Shown in pieces: positions 47,897-59,699 of a DNA stretch of 64,000 nucleotides. A program made the position numbers and the translations under genes. Within the stretch, counting starts at the first letter, position 1. Each line of letters begins with the position of its first letter. The notes under the pieces are model-generated. The model had not been told where the DNA came from. It saw only the letters and a list, made by a program, of their open reading frames with translations, and did not search any database. The DNA comes from Pseudisothecium myosuroides (lineage: Eukaryota > Streptophyta > Bryopsida > Hypnales > Lembophyllaceae), in assembly GCA_951799445.1 (NCBI GenBank), contig OX637287.1, positions 7,440,001-7,504,000 of the forward strand, given 5' to 3'.

Positions 47897-48428
47897 CAAT
47901 AGAACCTCTCTTAGTACATACTTTGGTAGTGCATAATATGCACTAAGAGAGACTATACTTTGAAGCCTTTATTGATGAAGAGTGGTTGGAGGCCTTATAG
48001 TTAGAAGCCATGTGGTTGGAGGCCATGTAGTTAGAAGCCACATTAGGTACACTAAAAAGGGTATTTAGTGTTGGCAACACTATTTGCGAACCATGACACT
48101 AAATATCATTAAGCCTACTAAAGTAAGTAACATTAAATGTAATTTCTAACATTAAATATACTCTATGGTAAATCTGAAATCTGAAAATGTTTACATTTAG
48201 TGTTAGAACTTATTAAAAGAAGGTAGAAGGGAAGAAAAGGCAAAGGCGGCGCATTGAAGTTTAGCACTACACTAATCGTCCTAAAATTGACATTTAGTGT
48301 AGGGTCAAGTAGGGTGGTAATTACACTAAATGTAATCCAACACTAAATACCCTTTTTAGTGTAGTGATCATTACTGCACCTCTCCATATGCATAAACCTC
48401 TTTTAGTGCACTAAAAGAGGTTTTATTG
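47897..48428. mobile_element. TA-flanked MITE inserted in the outer TTAA element
   Basis: Ends CAATAGAACCTCTCTTAG and inverse CTAAAAGAGGTTTTATTG lie between TA dinucleotides (47895-47896 and 48429-48430). The sister element has the matching empty site near 49192: GGAAGATAGAAAAATACAT compared with GAAGATA, insertion, TAGGAAAAAACAT. No coding capacity. It contains a second MITE. Confidence 0.87.
48050..48361. mobile_element. inner MITE with 25-bp perfect terminal repeats
   Basis: Ends CACTAAAAAGGGTATTTAGT and the exact inverse at the right continue to 25 matching bases. TA flanks both sides (48048-48049 and 48362-48363). Subterminal ACACTAAATGT-type words repeat several times. The CACTA start with a 2-bp TA flank is unusual, since CACTA elements make 3-bp duplications. 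Confidence 0.85.
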
Positions 48429-49096
48429 TAGGAAAAAACATTAGCTTTATAGAAATATAATTTTTATTTCAGTTGGTGCTTGAAAGCAAAAGTTGTACCA
48501 TCCTGAGTTCAACCAAGGTTTCTCAGGCAATACAAAAAAGAAATCACATAAATTCAAAATATTTAAAAAAAAAATTTGTTTCTCATAGAAAATATTTTTG
48601 ACTACATAAAAGACTTGGTTCATTCCACGTGGACTAATGATGAGAAGTTATGGAGTCTTGTTTTTTAGGCAATTCAAACACTTTCTTCAAAAAATTATTT
48701 ATAGGATTCATTCTGAACTCAAATTTCACAATCTAAAAAAAATATCCACGTGTTTAAGCATGCTTGCTAGAACAATTTCACCATTGTAATTATTGTAGTT
48801 TCCTAGCATCTTTGTCAAAAAATAAATAATTAAAAGGGCACCTAAATTTTGGAAAATTATTGACCTAGTTTGTCCTAGAAAATATATATCGGTGTATATT
48901 AAAGGATTGCCTACTTTTTAGAAAATTAACTCGCATTCAATTCATAAAAATTCAACTCACTCCACACAATCTTGCATTTTTCTTGTCAATAATTGTAAAC
49001 ACATATTGCAAAGTTCTTTGCCTTGCCATTTTGACCATACTAAAGCACAATCTTTCACAAAGAAATGTGTCTGTCACATGCAACAAATCCTAACGC

Positions 49097-50651
49097 TTAA
49101 CCCCTAAACGCCCATTGTCCCTTCGGGGGACAAATGGCATTTCGGGCAGGTACCTATGGACTGAATTTTTGTTGTGATTTTTTGAAACTTTTTTGGAAGA
49201 TAGAAAAATACATAAGCTTTGTGGGAATATAATTTTTTTCACAATCGGTGCCCGGGAACAACAGTTATGACCAAATAAGCTCAAAACAGGGGACATGGGG
49301 CAACCCGAGTAGCAAGAAAATATATGTATTTTTTTTTTAATATTTTTTTTCTCATAGATTATATTTTTGTCTATTTGGATAGCTTTGATTCATTTCATTT
49401 GGATTTGTTATGAGAAAGTTAACCCCTAAATGCCCAAGGCACCCAAATGTAGTGTTGAAGAAACTTTGAAGTTAAATAAGACCTTACCAAATTGCTATTT
49501 TTAGTAGTTTATATTTTTGAAAGATTATTTTTGAAGTCTAGTTTTAGCATCAAAAATTCAATTTGGAAAATGAATGATTATGATTTTTCTATTTAAGATT
49601 TTGTGCAAAGGTACTCATTGCAATCTTGACTCTTCGTAGTGTTAAGGGCTCTTGGAAATGAGCCTCAAATACACTAGATCTTGGAGAAAAAATCACATTA
49701 GAAATTCATTTAAAAAAATTGTAGAGTAGATTTTGAGAAGTCATAAATTGATTGGGGTTATATTTGTTAGCCCCTTCAACCTCATATTTTTTTGGTCTTG
49801 AACTTTTTAGATTTGACATGCAAAAAGAAAGCTCGAAGATTTTCATAGTTTTAACACCGTGATGATCAAACATTATAATCTTTCAATCCAGAAATGACAT
49901 TGTTGTGTTTTCTTTTCCTATGTGGTCTTGAACATGTCTAGTTTGAATTTGTACGGTTACAATTCAAAAAAAATTGATTCAACTTATCAAATTGTTGGCT
50001 TTTTGTTCAATTTAGAGCAAATTCCAAGAGGCTCAAAACAGGCCTTGGGCATTTAGGGGTTAAGAACATTCTTGTTTTTCGGGCAGTTAGAGCATCTTCT
50101 TGAAAAAAATAACTTATAGGATTCATTTCTGAAAGCAATTTTTAAAATTAAATTTTTTTTCCCCAGTATGGTTTAGTTTATTTGCTAGAACAATCTCACC
50201 ATTGGGATTAGTGCATTTTAATTCCATCTAAAATATATGAGTATTTTCAATTTTCCTTCTATCTTGTACCTACTTCTACTTAACAATTTTTTTAAGAATG
50301 ATAATTAAGTTTTTTTTTTCTAGACTCTCAACTCAATTCTCCACTATAAAGATTTTAAAGCTCAAACTCTGTAGCGCAAAATTTAAGTTAAAAATGTTTA
50401 AGTCAAAAAATTTAGTCCCTCAATGTGTGCTAAAAAACTTGTTTTTTTCACTTTAAACGCAGATATCTTGCAATTTGAGTGGTCAAAAATTCTGAAATTT
50501 TTTCCACACATTCTCATACTAGTTAGGTGTAAGATCCTATGGTTAGATGTGCAAAAAAAAACATTTTTCAAATTTTTTTACTCCTTGCTTTAAAAATGGC
50601 AGTTTTCAGTGTATTTTGGCAGAAAAAAGGCCTTGGGCCTTTAGGGGTTAA
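49097..50651. mobile_element. middle TTAA-type MITE, nested in the outer copy
   Basis: Ends TTAACCCCTAAACGCCCA and inverse GGCCTTTAGGGGTTAA, with TTAA at both borders. Internal sequence is co-linear with the outer element at 47789. It is itself interrupted by a sister element at 49419. The TTAA target recalls piggyBac-type elements, but no transposase is present to test this. Confidence 0.85.
49419..50062. mobile_element. inner TTAA-type MITE, 644 bp, perfect 22-bp ends
   Basis: Ends TTAACCCCTAAATGCCCAAG and its exact inverse match for 22 bases including TTAA. The outer element shows the empty site near 48638: TGATGAGAAGTTATGGAGTC, where this copy has GAGAAAG-TTAA-insert-TTAA-GAACATTC. A diverged sister lies at 61113-61757. 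No coding capacity. Confidence 0.9.
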
Positions 50652-51365
50652 GGTGGAGAGTTTAGGATTTGGAGGTCAAGACAAGGGTTTAGGTAAACAC
50701 GGTTGCCTCAGATGAAAGTAGTAGCAACCATTCAAGAATCTTAAAAATAATATGGATGAATGTCTAATTTATTTTTATTATATTTTAAGATTTTAAGATT
50801 TTATTATATTATTTTTTATTTTACCAAAATACTTTTTGCAATTTAATTAATTATTGGGCAAAAAATTGCCTAAGTTCTAGGAAGCTACGGTAATGTGCTT
50901 CAATTCCATCTTAGAACTATTAAAGATTTAGTTTTTCCTTCTATCTCATATCTACTTCTACATATTAACAATTTAGATAATGAAAATCAAGTGTTTTATT
51001 TTGTTTGTTTTTTTTAATTTTAATTTATATATTTTCAACTCAAATCTTCAATACAAAAATTTTACATACCAAACCTGTAGTACAAAAAATTTAAGTTAAA
51101 AAAAGATTTAAAGTCAAAAAATCTAGTCATGAAGGTATAAATAAATTATTTTATCACATAAAACGTAGATATCTTGCAATCGACGGAGACAAAGTTTATG
51201 AAATTTCTAAAACACATTTTAAATTTAGTCTAGTGCAAGATCCTACGGTTCAATGTGCAAAATGATTTTTTTTTTTTTTTTTTTAAAAAGTTTTGCACCT
51301 TACAATAAAATTGGCAGTTTTGAGTGTTTTTTGACCAAAAAAGGCTTTGATCCTTTACGAGTTTA

Positions 51366-52620
51366 AAAAATATATTGTATCCTACGCCAAGCTACAATAT
51401 AATAAAACAATAATAATAAATAATTTTTTAATTCATAAAAACTTTAAAATTTAGTAATTTTTTTTGTTATAAGTTGGAATACCATAAAATAAGCATGTGC
51501 ACCCTTCCTTGCAAAGAGCTTTCTGATGGTACCAAGAATGTGACTCAGGGACACATGGTCCAAAAAATCTCTCCATAATAAACAAACAAAACAAATCAAT
51601 AAATGAAATCTTTTTAATAGTACAAATCCTAAACCGATTTGGAGTTTTTGAGTGGAACTGAGGGAGTATGTTTTTTGAAAGAGGGTCACAATTAGGTACA
51701 ATTGTTTTAACCCGGTAAAGATGACGAGGACTAAAAGCGTAAAAGGTAGAAACACCCAAAAGCATCCTTGCTCCCATTCTTGTATCCTATATTACCTCTA
51801 AATGTGTCCCTAGACTTTTCATCAATGTGTCTTACAAATGCTTAACTCTGATTTGCTAATGCATTTGAAGGACACATACTTAATTCTAATTTGCTAACTT
51901 CTAATTTTTGCAAATTTCAGTTTAGGGTCCACTTATGTGATAGTTCCAGTGGTCCAAGAAGCCAACACTTTGAAAAATCATAGAAACTACATACCACATC
52001 CGAAAAATCTATTTTTTTTTAATATTTGTGATTTTCACTTGCTAATACTACAAAAATATTTTTTTTAGGAAAAGGTGCCTCCAACTATGATGAATTGCTT
52101 AATTTTGACGGTTTTGGGTGTTTCCACCGCAGTGTATGCTTTTCGATGAAACTCAAGAAAATCCGCTCTTCCTCTTCATCCAATAATGAGATCCAGGTTT
52201 TTTGTTTTTGTTTTTGGAGAAGTGCTGAAGTGGCAACATACGAGAATATGATGAAGCCAAATATTTTAGTATTCATCTATATTTTGGATAGAACTATCTT
52301 TTCATCCACATATTTGGATGTGGTTTCATTTGAAGTTGGCAATTTCATCCAATTTTTTTTTTTAAATGGAACAATTTGGCATTATCATCCAATTTTTCTT
52401 CAAATTTTTCCTGTAGGCTTGATGCAACACATTTTTTTTTGAGGCATTTGGGCCTTATAAGGCCCCAAAAAAACCCATTGATGAGATCATTATGGCTGAC
52501 TCGTTGTTGATAGGTTCCGTCCTTTTCGGGATAATGAGCAAAAAATCCCCAAAGCCAAAATGAATAACGTAAGCCAAAATTGGAAAGCATCGACCTCCCT
52601 CGGAAGCAACTACTAGTAAG
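51366..52620. other. AT-rich spacer with old repeat DNA
   Basis: No gene recognised. The part from about 52070 to 52440 contains repeated CATCCAATTTTT and TTTGGATG words shared loosely with the region before the WDR82-like gene. Overlapping open frames on both strands at 51444-51777 and 52085-52442 lack any domain. Confidence 0.4.
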
Positions 52621-55440
52621 TTAAAGTTACTACCCCAAGTCAGCAGCAGGTGGTCCGTCAGCAGGCGGAATCATGACCTGCATGGGAAGCATGCAGACCC
52701 TGTGAGGCTCTGACACTGGAGCAAGCAAGTTCAGCACGGACCTCCACGTGGATGTTCCTCCACTCGCCACCTGGAATCTCGAAATCTGTCGGACCCGCCC
52801 TGCCGTCCTTTCCCGGTCGATCGCACGGTCGGTTTGTAACTGACGTCTGCAAGGGCTCAGTCTTTTGGCCCCCCTCACCTGCTCGGTCCCAGATAATTAT
52901 CTACTGTACTGTACAAGGGGGTGGGGTACGGTGGGGGATCTCATACACTTCAAAAATCATGGCCATGACTAACTAATCGAGAATTTTTAGAAAAAAAAAT
53001 TCAATAAATTGGAAGTACAAGGAAAACGCTTGTTTCTGTCAAATGATTTTTCAAAAAATTTGAAATAATTTTTGAATTTTTTACAATTTAATCAAATTAT
53101 TAGTGGAAAATCACTTTCAAGACTCTCCAGTTAGTGGGACGAGGATTCCGTCATTTGGGGATTTTTTGGGGTAAGAATTTCACGAATTTTGAAATTTTAT
53201 TCAGTGAAATATTACTGACTACTCCAAATATTCACAATTCTTGTGCTTTACTTCAGAAATCTTCAAAAAAATCATGAAAAAATCATATATAAACATTTTA
53301 ATATTCACTTTCCCAAATTTCCACAGTTTTTTTGCTATTAGATTATTTAAAGAAAGAAAGACGTTGGTACAGGAGAATGACGAGGGGATTCGTCCGTCGG
53401 TCATCACTTGTTGTGGCCATTGCAAATGGCATCCTAATCTTGGTTGCTGCAAAAGGCACCGGGCATACTAATCTTAATTAGGTTAAGCAACCTTCTACTG
53501 TACTCCTGTGGCGCTTAATTAGCGACGGAGGAGCCAGTCGCAGCGCGGGGTTTGCCGCTTGGAACCTAGCTTCACGGATTCCGGGGTGCCAGCAGCTAAT
53601 CGCACCGCCTGCCCGTCTTTAGCAGAATCAGCTTTCTAGCTAGCTAGAACTACTGCATGTTGCTCGCAGTTGGGCATTCCTCCCGGCGATCGACAGACGG
53701 ACAGACATGTACAGTATAGAAGTTATAGACTTATAGATACTTACTGTACCGGCACTTGCTGGCTCGGCCACTTACGCGGAGATGCCAGGCCATTAGCAAC
53801 TAACTTAGCTACCTTGAAGACCAGCTTTGCGGGGAGTTTAATTAATTTGTTGGGTGCAATCGACGGATTAGTTACCTGCCTGGTTTCCGACTTTGTTGAG
53901 GATGCTGTGCGTCGTCTACGCATGCACGTACATGAGGCCGGAAAGAACAGGTGGGCATGGTGGACGACTTTGATCAGGGGAGAATTGAAGGCAGGGCTCC
54001 TGATTAGGAATTGGAAGCTAAGGAAGAGAGACCTGTGCGTGCGTGTTCAATTGCTGCTCAATTTCCCGTTCAATTGGTTCAATCCGGCCAATTCAAATTA
54101 GCTGGTGCGATAATGAATGACATTGGGTGTGCGCTACCGTACCTCCAAGAGAAAGGAAATTGAAAGCTCTGCTGTATAACGTGCACCTTCAACTTACCTT
54201 GTTTGTCGTTGCTGTAGAGCGTTTGAATTGCTCGCCGTGACGGTGCGAGACTGCGGTCTGAAGAAGGAGCTGCATGCGCCGTTTTGAGAGAAAGAGCTGT
54301 CTGAAGACGCCTGGTGCTTCGTGATCAGTCTTCATGCCTGCTTTACAGGTATACTTGAACTCGATCTCCACTGCTTTTTTTTTTTTTTTTTTTTTTTTCT
54401 TGGCCGTTCACTAGGATGTTAGCGGCTCAGTTCCTCACGCATTTAAGGCGACATTTCTCCCCGATCCAAGCAGTCCACCATGCCCACCTGATCTTTCTTA
54501 GGAAGGAATTGGAGCCTGATTTTTTAAAATTTGAACGACATAGCCATCTTGAAATGTGTGATTTACCAATGTATTGCGAAACCTACCAATTCAAGTTTTT
54601 AAAGTGTTTTTTGTTTAATACAATTTAGTGAGAGGGAGTAGAAATCATTCACGGGATTCTGAAATAGCAGTGAGTCGTATTGGGCAATCGAATTGAATGC
54701 TTACTAGACAGAATTTTGCTTACGATAATGGCATATACTGTAGACAAAATTGGAAGGAAAGCCACCAAATGCTTGTAGTTGAAACTAGTGTAAGCTCAAA
54801 CATTAATTTGAGCCCCTAATGGTGTAATTTTCTGAACTCTTTACATATGCTAGCCACTCCATTTTGTGGCCCTACCTCACCAAATAAGACAGCTGAAACG
54901 AGGACATCGGCCCTGTTCCACAGCTACTTTACACTGGTAAAGCCGCTCGGTTTACCCTTCACGTAGCTGACCAATTTGCTTGTGGGAAGAGCTCAAATAC
55001 AATGTTCAGATCAGAAGAGACTTATTCAAATTTTGAATACTAGCTAGATCACGGGTCCTCTTAAGTCTTTAGTATTATAACTAGAATGCGCGGCGATCCT
55101 TGCTGCTGGTGTTGAATGAGGTTCCAATAGTTGCCATAGCTGGTTGCCACAGATACCTATCCAGAGTTCACTTTTCTGCAAAGGAAGAGTAGTAAGGAAA
55201 TAACAACACCTAAACTCATCCAATCTGAAGGGTTTGAGCATGGTTCCTATAATTGAACTGCAGAAGAATTGATTGAGACTTGTTGATAACCAGAAGATGA
55301 TTCTAGGTTCTCTTTAAATGCTTTTTTTTGGACACCTTATGAATAAACTACGAATTTTTGAAGGGAATTTAGAAACAAAAGTAGGTGTACCCCAAATCGA
55401 CCCTAGGCTCTCTGTGCATAGGACTCGTGAATAAGAAATG
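52620..55440. other. GC-richer region upstream of the phosphatase gene
   Basis: Two less AT-rich patches (52630-52960 and 53480-54330) carry many CG dinucleotides. They may include the promoter and untranslated first exon of the phosphatase gene. The frame at 53670-54101 (143 codons) shows no domain. A 22-base T run lies at 54376-54398. Confidence 0.4.
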
Positions 55441-55442
55441 TG

Positions 55443-57077
55443 CAGGTTAAGAACAGCTCACAATTAGGTGCACTTCGTCCCTTCCTGACATGCTTGTGTG
55501 AACACATGATTGGTTTCCTGTGCCAGAGAATTCAAGACAGGGACTCTACGGGCCATGCAGGAGACCCCAATGAAGCTCATCTTCTCGGAGACACAATTCC
55601 GGACCCTTTTGTGCAGAACATGTTTGTGTTATGTCACGGCGAGGAAATGATCAGTACAGACGTGGAGGCGGATGCCGAAGCTGGAGCACGGCCTTGGGAT
55701 CCGCCCCTCACTGATCGAGGCAAGCAGCAGGCCTGGAGAGTGGGGCAGAAGATCAAGCTGGAGGATTGGAACGTTACTCGTGTGGTGGCGTCCCCGTTCT
55801 TGAGATGTGTGCAGACTGCGGTGGAAGTTATTGCCGGGCTTTCTGCAATGCCCTCCGGTGACCATGGCTGGCCGAGCTCTGTCTCTTCCATCAAGGTGGG
55901 GAGCCTGCCTCAGACTACTTGTCATCTTTGCTCCTAGCTCACCAATCTCAAATTGTAAGCGGCATCTGTACGTGTGACAAAATAGATTTGAATCAGCCGA
56001 TAATTTGTACTTTGAGGACATGATACATACATGCACCATTAATGTTCCTCAATTCAAATTAGGGTTCCTAATATTATCAATGTTATACCCTGCATGTAAA
56101 ATGTAGAATTGTACAGTTCATTAGCGACTACGTACTTTTGACCATTTCGGTGCTCAGGAGTTAGCAAATTCATAATCTGCTCGTGTGTGAGAAGGCATCG
56201 ATTGAATGTGGGTTGGCGGAGAATTTGATGAACAAGCAAGGGATATTACCTCGTCCTTCGGAAGTTGAAGACAAGGAGCGGTCCCAGCTTTGGACTTTAG
56301 ACCTGGATGAGCTTTACTCCATGTTGCCTATTGAAATCCAGGACCCTTCTTTTCAACCGATCAAGCAAAAGGTAATATTGATGTATCCTTTAGCTCTCTT
56401 CTGAAGTGCGAAGTTATCATAAACTGCAATTTGTCATGCAACATTGCAATCTATATTTTTCGGTATCCTGCTATTTTTTATTGTCCTAGCTTATGAACTC
56501 TCTAGTTTATTATTTACATATTTATTGCTTTCATTTTAGTTTATTATTTACATACTCATTGTTTTCATTCTACTAACCAAATATTTATTAATACAGTTGC
56601 CTCAGTCTAGAGAGAGTACAGAAGACACTCGATGCCGATATACATCAACCTTTGAAAAAATTGCCAACAGATATCTTCACGAGAACATTCTATATATCAT
56701 GCACGGTATGCACTCTTACTTCTGCAACGTTCTCAACTTCTCAAAGATCTGCAGTTCTCTTTTTACTTCCATTACTTAAGCAAGCAGACTATATGTTTTG
56801 GCTAGAAATAACCAGACTTTATAATTAATTGATGCAGTTCCAATTTACGATGTGCACAGGTGAAGGAGTGAGACAATCTGTGTCGATGATGTGGCCTCGT
56901 GTTGAGGTGAACAGGGTCACACACTGTGCATATACTCATGCCCAACGACCGGTTTTTGAAGGTGATAATGGTGATTGGGAGCTGCTAACTGAATCTGGCT
57001 CCTCAGGGATTTTCTTAACTGAACCGTTAGATGGGCTACCCCCAAGACCGCTACTTGTGCCTAATTACTATTTTTAG
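55443..57077 (+). CDS. histidine phosphatase (phosphoglycerate-mutase-like), RHG changed to CHG
   Basis: Family members hydrolyse phosphate esters through a phospho-histidine intermediate. The plant group to which this belongs has unclear substrates. Exons: about 55443-55895, about 56190-56371, 56597-56705 and 56860-57077. Motifs: FVLCHGEEM, ARPWDPPLTDRGKQQAWRVG, VVASPFLRCVQTAVEVIAGL, SIECGLAENL, YSMLPIEI, STFEKIANRYL then IMHGEGVRQS. The catalytic His, the second Arg (PFLR) and the second His (MHG) are present. The Arg before the first His, nearly always present as RHG, is Cys (TGT), a single C-to-T step from CGT. Catalysis may be weakened or lost. The 5' end is uncertain: the open frame runs back to an acceptor at 55443, while an ATG at 55619 (MFVLCHG) is a possible start. 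The last residues (PPRPLLVPNYYF) run up to a repeat that begins just after the stop. Confidence 0.85.
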
Positions 57078-57083
57078 ATGGAT

Positions 57084-57370
57084 TAAATTTTTCATATTTT
57101 CTTGTTTGCAAGTGAAAGGAGGTTTCAACGCTCCAAAGAACGCGGCATTTGGATACTGTATGCAAAAGTTAGGAAGGTTCAAAGGTTCTTTTGATAGAAC
57201 GTGACATTTGGATATTGTATGCAAAAGTTAGGAAGGTTCAAAGGTTCTTTTGGTAGAGGTTCTAAAATCGTTTCTTCCGCACAAGTATATATTAATTTTG
57301 GAGATGTATCTATAGTGATGATGGCGGTTTTGGGTTAATGGCACATTTGGGGGGTGCCCACCTTATATAT
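57084..57370. repeat. dispersed repeat, copy 2, with a 59-bp tandem duplication
   Basis: Co-linear with 41570-41812. A 59-bp unit starting CATTTGGATACTGTATGC occurs twice in tandem (57146-57204 and 57205-57263) with few differences, while copy 1 has one unit. It begins just after the phosphatase stop codon and probably forms its 3' untranslated region. Confidence 0.75.
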
Positions 57371-59546
57371 ATCCTCTGTTGTGTTGTGTATTCAAACATA
57401 TATATTTCTAAAACACTTGTATTCCATCTTTTGGGCACAAAAAAACTACTTGAATGTGTGAAATAAGCTTTCAAAGAGAAATATTTAGAGATATTTGTAG
57501 AAAATAGTCACTAGATCAATTATATTGGCACACTCAAAAATAATTTTCCATCCATTTTATAGAAGGCTAAATATAACTCTCTAGTGCATTTCAAGGTAGC
57601 TTTGAAATATAGGACTAGGATTTTTTGGAATTGAAACTATATCTACCAAATAGCTGACCTTTTATCATTTTCAATTAGATAGGTGTGCACATGTTCTTCT
57701 TTAAGATAGGAAGCTATAAAATAAGTACATCTAAATGTGCTTGAATAAGCAATTGAGTATTATTCCTAATATTAACTTGCCTTTTTTTTTAGTTGGATTT
57801 TGTTGGAAGTCAAAAGTGTATTTTGAATTATGTTCTTATGCATGTATTGGACACTAGATGATAAATTGTTAATATTAAAAGTGTTGAAAATAGGTGTTTA
57901 TAAGCCAACTTTAAACTCTCAAGAATATAGGGAGTACATTTTAGGCAAGGATCTCTAGGAATCACTTTCATAAAGGAATCACAATTAGGTGTAGTTACCT
58001 TATTTGTCAAGAAAGGATTCAAATTGAGGTTTAGCTGCAAGAAGATTTGAAAGGATCTGTTTTGTATCATTGTCATGTGTTCTTAGCAATGTTTTGCCTT
58101 TTTTTCCTTTTAAAAATGGAAACATGGCAAATGTTTGATCTCTTCTTGTTCTTCAAATTGACACTTAAAGATATGACAATCAAGACAAACTACTTTGTGG
58201 CTAGTGAGTATGGTAACTTCTATTTGTGACTTCTTTCTAAAACTTATCTCTACAAATTTTTGCATGAAATATTCTACCTTTATTTATAGAAACTTGCGAG
58301 AACTCATCCCTAAAACCATTTGCTCTAAAAGCACTCACCATTCAAGCACTTGCCTAAAAAGCATTTACTAAATACATTTTGATGTTGCATTTGTAGAAAT
58401 AGTAAAAACTTTTTTTTTTAAATTGCTCATTTTTTCTTTTTGAAACATCTTCTAGCCAACCAATTATATTTTAAGAAAAATTAATTCTTTGATCTTGATG
58501 GTAACATAACATATATTCAAGGCACAAATTATATTATTTTAGAAAGACTCTTTGCAATTTGTTTAACCTTAGTCTAAGATGAACAAAGATTCCAATTTTT
58601 GTATCCAAAGTTTTTTTTGGGCTAAAAATTGTACTAAAAAACTCCAATAATTGTATTGAAAATAATCTAAATTAGCATCTAATTGAAATATATTTAAAAA
58701 TAGTTTTTATTTGAAAATTTGAAAAAATATTGAAGATATGAAATAATGATGGTGTCCAAATTTTCAAGTGTTTCACACTCATTATACTACTAAAAATCTT
58801 TAAATTCAAAATATTAAATATTAAAGAAATTGAATAAAAAATAGTATTTTTTAAAGAAATTATACAAAAATATAAATTGACTAAAAAAATGTATTGTTCA
58901 CCTCTAATAAAAATTTCATGTATACAAAAATAAATTCCTAAGAATTATGCTCAAGTTTGTGTTGGGCATGCAACTTATGATGCCAAAACAATATGAGTGT
59001 TTTGGGCTTTCACCCTGAAATAAGTTTCAATCATATCTTATTAACAGTGTTGAAATTAGATATTTAGAATAAAAAATATTTAGTTTGATTACAAAGGCAT
59101 AGGATCCATCTTTTAGCCTCAAGTTTCAATTGCACCCTATCATTTATTGCCAAGGCCAAGCTAATTTTAAATTTTACATTTTATATATAACACTTGGATT
59201 TTTTATTTACATTAAGATGATTACATTTGACTTATTCTTATTTAAAATCCAAAACTCCTAAATAATAAGAAAGTCAAGAGATAAAAATTTAACTCTTTTA
59301 GGACCAAACATTCAAACTTTGAACAACGGATGAATACAAACATGTTCCAAGTACACAAAGTCTTTTTTCATCCATCTTGATGTTTGTAGATTTTTGTATT
59401 AATTCTCTTATATTTTTTGAGTATAGATTTTCAAAAAAAATCTTTACAAATATACCATTGTTTAAGTTCTAGAAATATGTTTTGAATCAATACATAACTT
59501 TTCTTAGTTCATAAAATGGCCATTCAAAAATGAACTAAATTAATAT
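57371..59546. other. AT-rich spacer, nothing recognised
   Basis: No coding signal, paired terminal repeat or RNA gene found. Overlapping small frames near 57828-58229 lie in low-complexity DNA. Confidence 0.45.
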
Positions 59547-59699
59547 ATGGAAAATTTCGTTAAAATGGCGATATTTTTTTAAATGGCATGAAAACAGTTC
59601 AAAACGGCCGCCTTGAAATCTATACTAGTCCTAGATGGTGAAAATGGCACATCGTCAAAGTAGCACTTGGAATACCGCCATTTTAACGAAATCGCCCAT
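59547..59699. mobile_element. MITE family B, copy 2 (153 bp)
   Basis: ATTTCGTTAAAATGGCG at the left and its exact inverse CGCCATTTTAACGAAAT at the right, with the same centre as copy 1 at 34623 (TCCTAGATGGTGAAAATGGC). The outermost bases are partly mutated, so the target duplication is unclear. Confidence 0.88.

Larger units (their letters stand above)
47789..51365. mobile_element. outer TTAA-type MITE, decayed, hosting nested insertions
   Basis: The left end TTAACCCCTATAGAATCAAG matches the left end of the element at 49097. The right end (about 51345-51365, AAAAAAGGCTTTGATCCTTT) matches that element's right end AAAAAAGGCCTTGGGCCTTT. Internal blocks are co-linear with the 49097-50651 copy, for example AAAACGYAGATATCTTGCAAT followed by GATCCTAYGGTT. 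It holds a TA-type MITE at 47897 and a full sister element at 49097. Termini are mutated, so it is the oldest copy. Confidence 0.75.

Noticed and set aside
52630..52878. 82-codon frame in the GC-rich patch upstream of the phosphatase
   Set aside because: No recognisable domain; overlapping frames on both strands suggest chance.
53670..54101. 143-codon frame as a possible first exon of the phosphatase
   Set aside because: No donor in a phase joining the next exon could be supported, and the peptide has no family feature.
54376..54398. T run as a terminator or retroposon tail
   Set aside because: A homopolymer alone is not evidence; no flanking duplication or RNA polymerase III boxes were found.
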